Positions 11,801 through 24,990 of a DNA stretch of 64,000 nucleotides are shown piece after piece. Source of the DNA: Paragordius varius (lineage: Eukaryota > Nematomorpha); assembly GCA_964247055.1 (NCBI GenBank), contig OZ176058.1, positions 2,356,001 through 2,420,000 of the forward strand, given 5' to 3'. A program made the translations under genes and the position numbers. The stretch's first letter is position 1. Each line of letters opens with the position of its first letter. Below the pieces are notes generated by a model. It saw only the letters and a list, made by a program, of their open reading frames with translations, made no database searches and was not told the origin of the DNA.

Positions 11801-12050
11801 GTCATTCAAGATATTTGTTGTATGCACTCTGTATATTACCAAACTTTGAAACATACACCAAAGTATAAAATATTATTAATGCCATATGTAATTTATTATT
11901 ATGACTGAAAAAAAACTTAAATCACATATATAATTATGATGGTAAGGTTTTACAAAAAATAGGAATATAAAAAAACTATGTAGAGTTTACACATACATAA
12001 TTTTTTTGATAAACGGATAGTGTTAAGTGTCAAGTATAATGTTATTAAAA

Positions 12051-12858
12051 TTAGCCAAATATAGCGGAAATGAATCCAATGACAGTTCCCAGTTTTTCCC
12101 CGAACGTACGTTGATCAAATACTGATGTTGTTGTAGATGGTTGTTGACTAGGTTGATTTGTGGTAATTTCTTCATCAGGAAACATATCATTTGCAAATAT
12201 AGTATGACGTTTAACCCCATAAATCTCGAGAGGTTCATATATAGGGTCATCATAATCTTCATATCCAGAGTAACTTCGCCGATGTCTTTTTCTTTTTTCT
12301 TTATCGGCATCAACATGATTGATAGTATAGTTTTGATTTCTCCTGACAGGCAATAAAAATAATTGAGAAAAATTTAAAGTATGAGTAAGTGAATATTGTT
12401 TACAATATATTCTTGGGTTACAATTAATTATTATTTTCTACTATTATAACCATTTATATATCTCTTTACTGAAAATGCTATGTGGCAATACTAGAAATGT
12501 ATATTTACGCAACATACTGTTATATAAAAATTTAAGCACTCAATATATAATATAACAAAGGCAATTGTGTTTTTTAGTAACAATTCCACAAATTTAGAAC
12601 ATTCTGTTTTAAGTTTGGGAACCACGATCAGAGGTATGCAAAAATGTTAATCTTTTTACAATTAAATTACTTCAATTCGATTTTGACGATTTTAGAGTCC
12701 TCAGTATTGATCTTGTCATTTACGGAGAAAGTATTATTTCTTTTTTTTGGGTCCGATATACTGGCAGGAACTGACAAACCATGAATTATGGAAAATGCCA
12801 TAATGAATAGTAAAAATATCACAAAAATGTTTAAGCTTTTTTCACCAAACGCATTCAT
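12051..12858 (-). CDS. Small secreted protein of unknown function, two exons
   Basis: On the - strand, exon 1 (12858 to 12671) starts with MNAFGEK and a hydrophobic signal-peptide core (IFVIFLLFIMAFSIIHG), with cleavage probably near residue 28. The donor gtaatt is in line with the acceptor ctgtcag, and exon 2 (12342 to 12051) continues the frame to a stop, giving 159 residues. The mature protein has a basic cluster KEKRKRHRR, an acidic/tyrosine stretch YEDYDDPIYEP, a Ser/Thr/Gln/Pro-rich segment and the C-terminus FGEKLGTVIGFISAIFG. I recognise no family. Dibasic sites would allow processing as a prohormone or antimicrobial precursor, but that is inference. The joined frame, the signal peptide and a TATA box at the right distance support a real gene. 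Confidence 0.62.
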
Positions 12859-12937
12859 TTTATAATTGTCTAAGAAATTTAAAAATGGTCGAAATTGAAT
12901 AAAAAGAAGGATATAATGATACAAAAGTTTTAATGTG

Positions 12938-12971
12938 TGTGACGATTTATGAAAAAATTATCTTTATATAG
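12938..12971 (-). promoter_or_regulatory. Candidate TATA box and initiator of the secreted-protein gene
   Basis: On the - strand TATATAAAG runs from 12970 to 12962, and tcacaca with a possible start at A12940 lies 28-30 bases downstream, the usual spacing. This predicts a 5' UTR of about 80 bases. AT-richness makes TATA matches common, so spacing is the main support. Confidence 0.4.
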
Positions 12972-15085
12972 TTTTAAAAACTAGCCTCATACACATTGAC
13001 ATTTTTTTATATTTTGTCAAAACATAAAATATACTTGTTTTCTACCTATGCGATTATTTTTTAACGTATCTTTTATACCTTTTTCCAAGAAATCGTTTAA
13101 TTTATTCTACGTCATTTTTACGTAAAATTTTTGCACCAAAAATGAAAATATTTCAGTTGACAGCAGAATAAAACTTACAACCATAAATTATAAATTCATT
13201 CTTAGCATTTGTTTAATTATTTTTTAGAAAATTATAAAGTATTTGTAATACCAAAATTTTCCTAGGGCCATTTGTAACTTATAATTTATTCAGAATAAAT
13301 AGTATTTTATTTCAACTTTTGAAACATTTATTCTGCTTTAACAAACCAAACAAATATGACTGCGCCTTACCACAATTTTACATAGTTTTTGGAAATTAAG
13401 TTTTTCAATTTAAAGAATATGAAAAGGTAGTATTTTAGAGGTATTTTTGCTCACCATGGGAAAATTCAGTTTATTTATGTTAATAACATTAGAAAACTTG
13501 CAATTTATTAATTTAATTATATTCTAATAGGGTTGTCTTTATTAAAAGTTAATATATAGAATGGGGTTAATCGTCGCCTCTAGGAGTGGTAAGCAGATGT
13601 CAAAATATTATTAGACATCATCATTCATTTTCTTTTCATATTACAATTACCATTTTTATTGTACAAGCTATTAAACAGATAACCATAAATAAAACAAATA
13701 AAAATGTATATTGAATAGTTTACATTATTTTATTAATCATAAAAACTTAGTAAATATAGAGATAATATTTTTATATAAATACATAACTGTCTTACTGGTT
13801 CCCAACTCTGTTTGCAACTCAAACCAAAATAAAAAACTTAATATGGTAGTTTTACAAACAGATGGTAATTTAACTTTACATTCATTTTATTTAAGATGCA
13901 AATCATTTAACATATTATAGAGAATTAACAAGTTATATAAAAAATTTTTGTCTTACAATGGTTACGCAGAGTATTTTCATATATTAAACGTTAAAAAACC
14001 AGTCGGGATTGCACGATAAAAAATTAACATATGCTTAATTATCAAAATAGATTAAATATTTTTATCCAAATTTTATGGGAACAGAATTATTTTAAAGTAA
14101 TTAAAATGCTTCACTCAACTTATATTCATGACTACAAAGTTGGGCTTTAAAAAAGTTATATGATATTTACATATTATGGCGGAATATAGGCGCCACTGCT
14201 TAACAAAGAACCCCGAACTGTAAAAATTATCAATCTTATGTTACTGAATCTAGTGTTTATAACGAGGCCCGTAAGCTATATAAAGCCCTATAAAAAATTC
14301 TTAAGGCTCGCGAAAATTTTAAAAAAAACCTATTAAAGCTTAAAAAAATCTTTTAATTATAAAGTTAATATTATTAACGATAAATTTTTTTATGATAATT
14401 TATTCAGTATATCCCATTTTGTTTATTAACACCATTGATGTTTAAATAAAGGGTTAATTTTAAGACCGTTAAGATTTTATAGCCACTTACTACTATTTTA
14501 TTACCATGAGTTCTATTAATAAAATTAATACTGCAAAATTATAAAAAACGAACCTTAGAGGCAAAGATATTCAATTTATTTTAAGATGCCTATTGATATA
14601 AAACATTAAGAAAAATGCGAATTTATCTTTACAAAATTTAACAAATGTGCAATTTTAATTTGGATTATAAACTTTTTTTAATGTAATCCGCATTTATCAT
14701 TTTAATATTCACATATGTTAAACATTATTTTTCCACAATTTTGCTTTATAGTAATTTAGGGATTATATGTAAAAAATTTAAGCCAATACCATAATAAAAT
14801 ATTTGGCAATATTTTTTAACTCACACTGTATAGAGAAATGCGTTGCGATGCCTTTTAACAGTGATAAAAATATAATAAAATTAAAAAACGGATTGATTAA
14901 AATATCTTTTTAATTTTAAAAAATATAACTATTTAGTTTTATATTAATTTGTTTTATTACAAATATAATTTAATTTAAAGCAAATGAACACCATCTCTTT
15001 AAGGCAATGTTTATATCCAATCACATCACATACTATGCTATGTACACAACAAATTACAATGGTTTTACTTCACATTTGGAAATCG
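12972..15085. other. No gene recognised
   Basis: AT-rich DNA with nothing I can assign, apart from gaggcccgtaagctatataa at 14263, weakly like repeat R5. Confidence 0.5.
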
Positions 15086-15089
15086 TATA

Positions 15090-15510
15090 ACGTTAATTTT
15101 ACGGAAAAATATAGATATAATTTTTTTTAAAGACAACCATACTTTTTATAGCTAAATTTTTCCCATATAAATTATGTATTTTAAATTATAAAATATATAA
15201 TTTATCATTTTACCATTATAAATTTCCATTTCATATATTTAAACAATTATTATATTTTAAAAGTTCGAGATTGAAAAAGTATAATTTTTATTTTAAACAT
15301 TTACAAAAAAAAGTTTTAAGAAACACTTAAAAACTAATAACTTGTGTTTTAAAAATACTATATTTTTGATACACTAATTCATATGCATTTTTCAGGTGAT
15401 TATGTGCGTGTTATAAAACTGTATATGATAAGTTTTAAATTAAAAAGACGAAATAATATGGCTGCCATAATGATAAAATTAGATTAATTTATGTTTTGTC
15501 TTTATAATAT
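15090..15510. mobile_element. MITE family M1, diverged copy or copies
   Basis: Left-arm blocks (aaagacaaccatacttttta at 15130) and right-arm blocks (atggctgcc, ttttgtctttataatatg, ttgctgta) are present, with about 150 bases of extra AT-rich DNA between them. Confidence 0.45.
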
Positions 15511-15918
15511 GAATATTTGCTGTATTTTACAATAAATTCTATAAATAATAATGATTGCAATTTATTTATACCATGCAAGAGAATTGTTCTCCTCTCTTTG
15601 CCTTATGTAGCATTCAATGTCGTATATGAAAATATTCCCGTTCGGTATATGTATTTTGCTTTTCCTGGCTGTGGATGTTATGTTTTTATCGTTATTCAAG
15701 GTTAAAAAAATAAAATTGCTTAATATATAAGGTGACCAGACGTCCCGCTTTTTCATACTTTGTCCCGCGTCCCGCTACGTTTTTGAAATGTCCCGCTTTT
15801 TCACGATTACATGAAAAAAATTAAAATACATTTAAATTTTTTGTAAAAAAAAATATTTTTTATCCATTTAAATTTTTTATCATTAGTTATCTTTAAAATC
15901 TATATCAATTTTAAATTA

Positions 15919-18900
15919 CGTATCGTCTTTGTGTAATGGCTAGCCATTGTATCCGTATAGAAGCTGTCTGTAATATTTGCGATCCTGCCAGGCGTTATCA
16001 TCAATGTTGGCAACACTTAAATCATTATTTATTGTTTTTTCCCAGTTGAATGTTGGTCTGCCCCTGCGATTGTTACCTTCGGGATGTAGGGATAAAATTT
16101 TATTTGTCCATTGTTCTGGAGCACGTTTGATGTGTCCGAAATATCTGAGCCTATTTTTTCTGAGCATGACATTTAAAGGTTCAATTTGGTAGAGTTGATG
16201 TAAATTTGAATTTGACTTATTGGGTTGGAATAAATTTAGTATCCGTTTTTCTAAGTTCATTAGTTTTTTCTCGATTGAATCTGTCATCGGCCACGTTTCG
16301 CAACCATACAGGAGTATGGGACGTATGCCGGCTTTGTAAATCAAACCTTTGTTTTTTGCTGATATGTGTTTATTTTTGAGGACAAATTTAAGTTGATGAT
16401 ATTTTACCCAAGCCTGTTGGGATCTATATTTAACTGATTGGTTTATTCCACCTAGGCAATGTATGACATCACCCAGGTATTTGAAATTTTCACCAATTCG
16501 ATTTTGGTGTCTGCCATATAAACGTAATTTAGGGAAGTGGATGAGTGATTTATTGTTTTATTTTTACATGATTCACATATAAATTTGTCATTATTGATTA
16601 GTTTCCCTTTTATAAGCGAGCACTTTTTGTGTACCCACTTATTGCATGATGTACATAGGATTGAATTGAGTTTAACATCTAAATCACATACTCCACATGG
16701 GAACTTAGGTCGTTTATATACAGTTTCACCCGTTATCATTACCTTTGTTTTGCTTATATTTATATTCATTCCACCCTTTTCTAAGTGTGATTTCCATGTG
16801 TTGTACTTTTGATTTAATGCTTCCATTGATGTTGCGGTGAGGACAATGTCGTCCGCATAGATAAGTTCCCATGGTGGGCCTTGTTTTATATCTTTTGTTA
16901 GGTAATCCATTTAAAATGAAGAGTAGAGGGCTTAGGATGGAGCCTTGATGAAGACCAGATTCGTTTGGAACAAAAGCTGTGTTACCTAGTGTTAATCTGA
17001 CGCAGTTTGTTGTTTTGTAGTACATCATTTCTATTGATTTAATTATCCAATCATCTACATTATTGGCTCGTAGTGTGGATGTGATCAACTTCCTGGGGAT
17101 ACAATCAAAGGCCCTTTGTAAATCAATAAAAACATGATATAGTTTTTTATTTTTCGCTAAATAGTTCTCTTGCAATCTTCTCAAAATGAAGATTGCATCA
17201 ATTGTGCTACTGTTTGGTTTATAGGCATATTGTGATTCCTGTATACTAACGATTGATCTTAGTTTTGATTCAATAATGGATTCAAAAATTTTTAACGGGT
17301 GTTCCAATAACTTTAGTGGTCTGTAGGAGGAGCAAACTAGTATGTCTCCTTTGTTTTTATAAATGGGTATGATGGTGCTTTTTGACCAATCATTAGGGAT
17401 GCGATTTGTTGATAAGATTAGATTGAATATGTTAGTTAAATGTATAATGCATTGTGGTAAAGCTTTGATCATGTCACAGCTGAGTTCAGATGGACCTGTG
17501 GCTTTATTATTTTTCATCTTGACCAAGGCTTCTCTTACATCGTCTGTTGTTATCAATGGTCAAGGACCAATTACTGGTGGTTGGTTTATTGTTTCAAAAT
17601 CATGTTTTTGTGCAAATTGTTCTTTGTAATACGTTGTCCAGACATTGCTTATGTCACTCCACTCAGTTACTAGTTGTTGATCTTTATCTTTAATATAGGA
17701 AATTTGTTTAATGTCCTTTTTATTATTGTTAACTGAATTTATTGTTCGAAAAATCTTAAGATTTTTCATGTCTTGTTCTAATTTTTTAGCTAAATCCAAA
17801 GCTTTTTTGTTGGCTGAAATATTGATGGCTTGTTGTAAATTTTTATTTGATTTGATATATGATTCCAAGTCTCTTTTATCTTTTGTTTGTTTCCATCTTT
17901 TATAGTTATTGCGTTTAATTACAATTAAAGGTTTTATGGATTCTGACCACCACAAATTTGATTGTTGTTTTTTCCTGTATATTTTCTTTCTCCCAAGCTT
18001 GTTCAGATGTTTTGTGGTTGAGGCTAAGCGATGCATTGACAGTTTCTGAGAGTTGAAGTTTAAGATCAGGAAGGTGTAATTTTTCTAAGTTTATTTTAGG
18101 TTTCTGGTTACTATGGTAATAGGATTTGTTTATTGTTATTATAGCTACAATTAATTTATGTTGCGTGTCAGTAAGGTATGTTTTAGAGTCTTTAATGAAT
18201 TTTCTATCTTGAATGGGTGTTAAAATGTAGTCTACCATAGAATTTTGATTACCACTTGTATAAGTTATTAATTTCTTTGCTGGTTTCGTGAAGAGGGTAT
18301 TGCAGATAGTAAGTCTAAGAGATGCGCAGTATTCTAATAATGTATCACCTTCTTTGTTACGGCTGCCAAAAGCGTTTCCTCCATGTATTCTCATATAGTC
18401 TTCACCATTAGTGCCAACGTGGGAATTGAAATCTCCTATAAAAATTTTGTCATTTGGAGGTATTGCATGGGAAATGTCGTATAGTTGGTTCCAAAAGGCT
18501 TGTTTGGTTGCTTCGCTTAATCCAGACTGGGGAGCATAGATGGAAAATATGTTAAGAATTTGTTTTTTAAAGCCGATACGTATTTGGATAATTCTTTCGT
18601 TGTGTCTGTTTACTTCTATTATATTATCACAATATTCATTTTTAATAGCTATAGCCACTCCATGTTGGCCTTTCATTTGACCTTTGTAGAAAATTGTATA
18701 GTTGTCTATATTCAGCTTTCCCTCAGATTTATATCTTGTTTCCTGGAGGCAACAGATGTCAATGTTTTTCTCTTTTATTTGGTCGATAACTAAGTTTGAT
18801 CTACCGACTAGCGTCGAGATATTCCAAGTGCCGATCTTAAGTGGTTTTACCATATTGTTGGGTGTTTTTTGATGTTTGTGGTTTTTTAGGAGAGCATTAA

Positions 18901-19392
18901 TATTGTTATCATGTAAATTAATATTATTATCAAAATTAAGATTATCACATATATTAATATCATTAATAAAATTATTTGTAAGATTAATATTATCATTTTT
19001 AAAATATATATCATTGTTTAAAAGTGTTGTCAATTCATTCATTATTTTCATATACGGTATGATTAAGGCGATTGTTTTACAATTTGCATGCCTTTGCAAA
19101 TCAAGAGACTATTTCGGTGTCCCTGACCTATGAAATTGCCTTTCTGGGCTTACGGAGTTCCATCCCCGCTTGCATATATTACAAATTGGTTGTTTCTAGC
19201 AACTGGTTATAGCGCCAGATAAACCCGCTTTATCATCTGTGTGAATGCAGGTATTGTGGTATTTTATAGGAAAAAATAATGGTAGTTTATTTTTTCCACC
19301 ACACCCCACACAGATGATTTCTTTCCTTTGCCGCTCCCGTTGGTATTAACCAGGGTGCACCACGCGGAGGTGGGAGTCGGACTTTGCACCCC
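15919..19392 (-). mobile_element. Full-length RTE-like LINE inserted in the hAT element
   Basis: Flanked by caattttaaatta at 15906-15918 and 19393-19405, a 12-13-base target duplication. On the - strand the 5' end is GC-rich and can pair GGGTGCA with TGCACCC (19350-19392). A single open reading region carries an AP-like endonuclease and reverse transcriptase. The 3' UTR is only about 20 bases and there is no poly(A) tail, which with the 3.47-kb size suggests the RTE group; the clade is my inference. Confidence 0.9.
15940..19099 (-). pseudogene. LINE ORF: AP endonuclease, reverse transcriptase with embedded PHD-like finger
   Basis: N-terminal residues (MQRHANCKTIALI) are asparagine-rich up to about 90. 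The endonuclease follows: LKIGTWNISTL, CCLQETRY, IYAPQSG, IFIGDFNSHVG, NSMVDYILTP. The RT shows KMKNNKATGPSELSCDMIK, IIPIYKNKGD, VFIDLQRAFDCIPR, LHQGSILSPLLFI and YADDIVLTATS. After KTKVMITG comes a C4HC3 finger (CGVCDLDV, CTSCNKWVHKKC, CESC). The end has PILLYGCETW, RLRYFGHIKR and GNNRRGRPTFNWEK. It is broken by a frame change near 17990, an in-frame TGA at 17560-17562, and frame changes near 16920 and 16480. It is inactive but only lightly damaged, so a fairly young insertion. Confidence 0.9.
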
Positions 19393-19463
19393 CAATTTTA
19401 AATTAAAAATATTTATTTTTTTCGAATTTATATCATATGATTATAATCTATTCTTCCTACTAA

Positions 19464-19680
19464 CTGCCTACATTATCAAAAAGACAAATTAATACCACAA
19501 ATCGGTAGCTTAAACGTTTACTCCAGAAGAGTAAGGTAATAAAATAATTTTTTATACTAATATTTAATTATATTACCTGCCAACATTCAAAAAGACAAAT
19601 TTATACCACAAATTGGTAGCTTATTTGTTTACTCCAGAAAATTAAGCTAATAATATTTTTTTATACTAATATTAGTTTAA
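19464..19680. repeat. Two tandem repeats of about 113 bases in the hAT subterminal region
   Basis: Unit 1 from 19464 and unit 2 from 19577 share ctgcc-acatt, caaaaagacaaatt, ataccacaaat-ggtagctta and tttactccagaa. They may be transposase-binding subterminal repeats. Confidence 0.75.
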
Positions 19681-19684
19681 AAAT

Positions 19685-21425
19685 ATGAGTACAAAAAGAG
19701 GTTGTAAATTTAACGATGAATGAATGAAAGAATTTCCTGTTATCAAAACGAAGAATGAATCATTTGTTAAATGTTCTTTATGCGAGGGGGAAACCCTAGC
19801 ACATGGCGGCAAGCATGATATAACAAAGCATATGGTTAAATATGGCGGCATCCTCTTACAAAATGAGCGATTTTTATCGAAAAACCGCTTTTGGAGAGGA
19901 AGAAAAAAATCTGGCACTAGCCGAAGGCCTTTTATCTTTTCACGTCGTTAATCACAAATAATTCCTTTAAATCTATGGATTGTACCTAACAGGTTATTCG
20001 TATCTTATTCAATAAAAAATTTACATGTGTTGTACAAAAGCTGAAGCCATTGTAAGCAATGTCCTTTCGCCACATGCATTTTCTGAAATACCAAATGATT
20101 TGCTGAAAAATTTCATATCGCTATACTCTGATGCATCAAATCACGAGGAAACAAAATTATTTACCACTTTAATAAGATATTTTGATCCAGAAACCGGAGT
20201 AAAAATTAAAATTTTAGATTTTATTTCTCTACCCGCTGAAAATTCCGACATAATTGTTACTTAAATAATGAATATTCTAAAAAATAAATTAAAAGACAAA
20301 ATCATCGCATATTGCGCTGACAACACCAAATACGAACTTCGGTGGAAAAGCAAGGAGGGGAACAAAAAATATTTTTCATAAATTAGCAGATAATCTTAAT
20401 CAAACCATTATTATCGTTGGGTGTACAGCGCATATAATACACAACGCTATTCAAACAGCTGCTGATTTGTTATCCCTAGATGTGGAAAATGTAGTTGTTA
20501 AAATATATTTTTATTTATAGCCGGTACGCGTTAAAACGCTTAAGGAATTCTCAGAAAATGCAGAAGTTGATTATTACAAAATGCTTGGATATTGTAAAAC
20601 TCGTTGGTTAGCTCATCTGCCAGTCGAAAGAATTTTAAAATTGTATGATCCTTTAAAAACCTATCTTTTATCACAGGACAAATATCCTACAATTTTGGAG
20701 ACAAAATTTCGGCAATCGAAGTAGCCAATGAAGTAGTAACCGAAAATTCCAAGGTCAAGAAAGCTTCGAAAATAATTTTATACCATTAACCATCCGCAAT
20801 ATTATAAATAATTTAAAACAAGGCTTAATAAATCACCAAGATATCCTGTACCATATAAAAATGTTTTATACAAACTGTTAAGATTACTTGGAAGACATTC
20901 AATGAAATTGATCATTTTCACTGGATAACATTAAAACCAGAATTTAATTGGTGCGATGTTCAAAAATCATTTAATTACAACTGCATCTCCCGAAAATTCC
21001 CAAAACGTAATCTTTTTGAAAATGATCTTTTTTCTCAAGTATCATTAGTAAAAAAATTTTAATAATGAAAAACTTAAATTATGGACAACAGAAGAAAATA
21101 CAGTAGAAAAGAAATGGTTAGGAATATTTCATCATTTTAAAACAAATTATGTTTCATACAATAATATTTTAAAAATTGTGGAATTTGCACTATCTTTACC
21201 TGGAACCAACGTTGCTACTGAGAGGGTTTTTTCCACAGTAAATCATGTGTGGACATCAGAAAATCAAATTTAAATGTTGAAACTTTAAATGTCATTTTAT
21301 CTGTGAAATATAATTTGACAAATTCTTGTAAAGACTTCTACAATATTTTTAAAAATGATGACAATTTGCTAAAACGCATTCACTCAATTAAAAATATACC
21401 AAAGAATAAAATATTATATTTATAA
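19685..21425 (+). pseudogene. hAT transposase, decayed
   Basis: Starts MSTKRGCKFNDE; a TGA at 19721-19723 replaces the next codon, and the frame continues as KEFPVIKTKNESFVKCSLC and HGGKHDITKH, a BED-type zinc finger. Further blocks, in shifting frames, match hAT transposases: NLALAEGLLSFHVVNHN (after a frame change near 19870), KAEAIVSNVLSPHAFSEIPN, ETKLFTTLIRYFDPE, IIIVGCTAHIIHNAIQTAAD, KMLGYCKTRWLAHLPVERI and LPGTNVATERVFSTVN, the C-terminal dimerisation region. At least four frame changes or stops are present, so it cannot be active. The enzyme would have cut and joined the terminal repeats described for the element. Confidence 0.88.
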
Positions 21426-21560
21426 TGTATTTGTGTTAAAAATAAATAAATATTACAATAGATTTTTTATATAAAAATTTTTGGTTGTACCCCCTATGCC
21501 TCCCTTTCTCAAATTTGTCCCGCTTTTTCCTTCAAAAAATCTGGTCACCTTATTAATATA

Positions 21561-24500
21561 TAATATGATATGATTGCACAACATATCTACCTAAATTTAA
21601 TTGGAGTTTCCCTAAAAAATAATCATTTTATCTCAAAATTTGAATATTTTATACAAAGTTTATGGCATTTTGGAAATAAATACGTGATTAAGGTAAATAT
21701 TATAATTTACCATTCTTTTCAAAGTTGATGATTGTGCTATTATAAGTAAATGTTTAATTTTATTATATTTGCAATCTACTAGAAAAAATATTTTCTTTCA
21801 CTACACTTAATTTATTAAATATTTTGATGTTTAAATTGCAATAGATATATAAATTGTTAACACAATTAATTATAAATTTTACAATAAATTTAAATAAATA
21901 AGCTTAATGAATGTGAAAAAAGTATGTTGTTTAGTATTTATTACGTTTTGTTTGTGTAATAATTTCAATTCGTGTGTGTGTGAATCAGCTGATATAAATA
22001 TGTTTATATATAAAAGTAAAAGTTAATTACTTTAACTTTAAATTTACTTTTTAATATATTTTAACTGCTATTTTTGATGATATTTCAAGAAAATCAGGGT
22101 AGGTGACATTTACGAAATTTCCCTGAAGCCTATTCGAGTCTCCTGAAAAACAAAAATAGCAAAACGATTTATAGGATTAATTTTGATTTTTTGGACCTTG
22201 ATTTTTTCTAATACCTCAAATAATTACATTGTGAAAATTGAGTTTTTCTTAAAATAAAAAAAATGTTTAAATATGCATAAAATCTCTTCAAAATATTATA
22301 ATAACACTTAATCTATAAAATTCGATGTTCTCATTACCTCAGTGTTTAATTAATATATTTACTCATCTTTATATGTAAATATGATTTGTTTATCAAAAAT
22401 CCAATTTTTAAAAAAACTAAATTTTAAAATAAAATTTCGTGATAATATATGCCAAAAAAACTACCAAAAATCAAAATTTTTTAAAATATTGTTTTGCTTT
22501 TTTTGTCATAGCATATTGATATAAAAATTTAATTTTCATAAAAATTATGCAACGAAAGCAAATTTACCCTTTGATGCATAATAAAATATAAGTTTCTTGA
22601 ACTAAAGGGCCAAAACCAAAGGCAGTATGATCCTTACATTTTCCCATCAGAAAATATTTATTTTATCAGGATATTTTTTTCGGATATGTTATTGCACATT
22701 TGGATATGGCTGAAAGGTAATTTAATTTTGGGGAATATATGATTTTTGAATTATAAATTTTACATGGGTTGTCGAAATTATGAAAGAATTTGCACCTGTT
22801 TGTATATATCACGTTATAGCATTAATTTCAAAATAACTAATAAATCAGTTGTTTTATATGTGAAGAGCGGGAACAATTTGGAGACTCTACCCTAAATTTA
22901 TTTCTATAACAAAATGTTCAAGATTATTGATAATTGGTTTATTTAATCTTATAAATATAATTAGCCCCTTGTTTCGATTGATATACTAAGCTTAAACAAA
23001 TTTAAGGTTAATGAGAATCTCAGGTGCAAAATATAGATTTCCGATATCGAAAAATATCCAACAATTCCGAAACAATCTCATTGATTTTAATTTTTTTGAT
23101 AAAATTTTGTATTTTATATTTGTTTTTTTTTGGGAAGAGAGGGCGCCAGAATTTTTATTAATTTGGTGGGGCGTAAACGAAAAAAGATCGGAACCATCTT
23201 AATAAATGAATGAATTTCAATGTCTTTTTAATTTGTGCATAATAAAATTTTATTTAAGATTTCATTACCTTTTCGGGGATAGTTTTATTCCGTATGGACA
23301 TTTATTAATATCTTATAATTATTTTTGGCTAATGGATAAATATAATAGTTCTTTAGCTTATTAGACCCGTAATATACTTTAAATTAGTTTAAGGACATCC
23401 TCTTAAGCTTCGCCGCCAATTTTTATTTTTTAAATGAACATAACAAAAAAATAAATCGTTATGGTCAAAAATAATAATTAACTCTGGATAGCGTTTCGAT
23501 TATAATATACCAGCAAATTTTTGATATTTTTTAATTTAATATCATATAAGTTGTTAGAGCTATCTTTAGAAGTTAAAATAATGTAAAAATTTCAATGTTT
23601 ACAGGAAAGAGGGTTTTATTTTAAAATTTAACCAAATAACTCTGGTGGAAAACTTCGCCAAAATGTCAGCGCAGGCAAATTGATAGAAATTTATCTTAAA
23701 TATAATTTATACTTGGCTGTTCATTGGGTCAATCATTAATGACATAAATGCATATAATAGCTAATGAAAATGATAATACTTCGAATAACGAGCATTCCTA
23801 TATAGTTGTAGGAAATAATGAAATTAATTATGAGAAGATATATTACTAAAAATATCGTTATACTATAAAATACGGTTTTTTCCATATTCTGCGAACATGA
23901 AAATATTCGCGTAAGTTAGACATTATTCTCAAATATACTCTTATTTTTTACATTTGTTGTACATAGATTGCCTTTTTTGGAAAAACGCATTTTTGAAACC
24001 CCTGCCTGGGTTAAGTCATTGCTTTTAGGGACGAATTGTTAATAAATCAGGCGGTATACTCACCAAAAATTTGAAAATAGGCCGCAAAAAAATATTTAAC
24101 TTGTCTCAGCGTGCACACCATATAATATACGACACGCATTTTACATATATGCCACGTTTGCTCGAGCCTTCAACTTTGCCCAAAACCAAATCAAACTAGT
24201 CAAATCTATGATTTTTAGACAATAAAGAAAAGTGTTGTAGGATATATATCAATGCCTTTGAAAGAGAAAATTGCTACAAATAAATTGAAAAGAAAATTAA
24301 AAACACTGACATCTTGATAAAATCAAACTTGAAATATCCTTATACGGCTTATGCCCTAAAAGGGAACTATCTTACTTTGGCTTCATCACTAGAGCCACAA
24401 TTTGGAGTATTTATATATAGTATGCATTAAATATATATTTTCTTTCTAAACACTAAATATATTGAGTCAAAATTGACATTATACAGACATAGGCCACAAA

Positions 24501-24780
24501 TATTTTTTATAGGTTATGGAATAATTGCATGTTTTACAAAGTGCTTGATTGTTTAGTTTTTCGAAGTAACTATTATGCTTGAATGCTAATGTTACGAGAT
24601 GCGTTAACAATTTGATATTGTTAAATATGACTTTGAAAATTGAAATTTAAACTTATTGAATCTAATATCAAAACCGTATTAGCTCTAATTACCTTGTTTG
24701 ATGCTCTACTATCGATTGTAATAAAATTTATAAATATTTAAGGATGGTATTTAGCATCCTAAAAAAATGTAGGGTTTCCT
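21561..24780. other. No gene recognised
   Basis: AT-rich DNA. tcccatcagaaaatatttat and the gatattttttt block near 22640-22680 resemble the end of repeat R3. The open frame at 23011-23202 looks random. Confidence 0.5.
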
Positions 24781-24849
24781 AAAATAATAATTTTTATTCA
24801 CTTAAAAACAAGTGTTTCCTTTAAAATCTAATGTTAATTTTTTTAGGGA

Positions 24850-24904
24850 TTCCTTAGCTTTTTATTCACTTCAAATTAGGGAATCTCTTAAAAAAGCTAA
24901 GGAA
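24850..24904. repeat. Hairpin with ttccttagctttttt-type arms
   Basis: ttccttagcttttt at 24850-24863 pairs with aaaaaagctaaggaa at 24890-24904. The surrounding 24790-24945 contains three tttttattcact motifs. It looks like a small MITE of unknown class. Confidence 0.45.
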
Positions 24905-24990
24905 AGAGTGTTTCCTTTTTTATTCACTCCACCCAATTTGCTTAACCCTTAAAATTATTCATGTTTTTATTCTCTAAATTTTAAAATGAT

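Larger units (their letters stand above)
15728..21552 (+). mobile_element. hAT transposon with 8-bp target duplication, interrupted by a LINE
   Basis: Terminal inverted repeats are taaggtgaccaga (15728-15740) and tctggtcacctta (21540-21552). The 8 bases ttaatata lie immediately outside both ends (15720-15727 and 21553-21560), an exact target duplication of the size hAT elements make. Subterminal gtcccgctttttc motifs occur at both ends. The element carries a decayed transposase gene on the + strand at about 19685-21425. Without the LINE at 15919-19392 it would measure about 2.3 kb. A tandem pair of about 113-base repeats lies at 19464-19680, just before the transposase. Confidence 0.93.

Noticed and set aside
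16452-16812. Several + strand frames across the LINE
   Set aside because: They are shadows of the - strand LINE ORF, which carries clear endonuclease and RT motifs.
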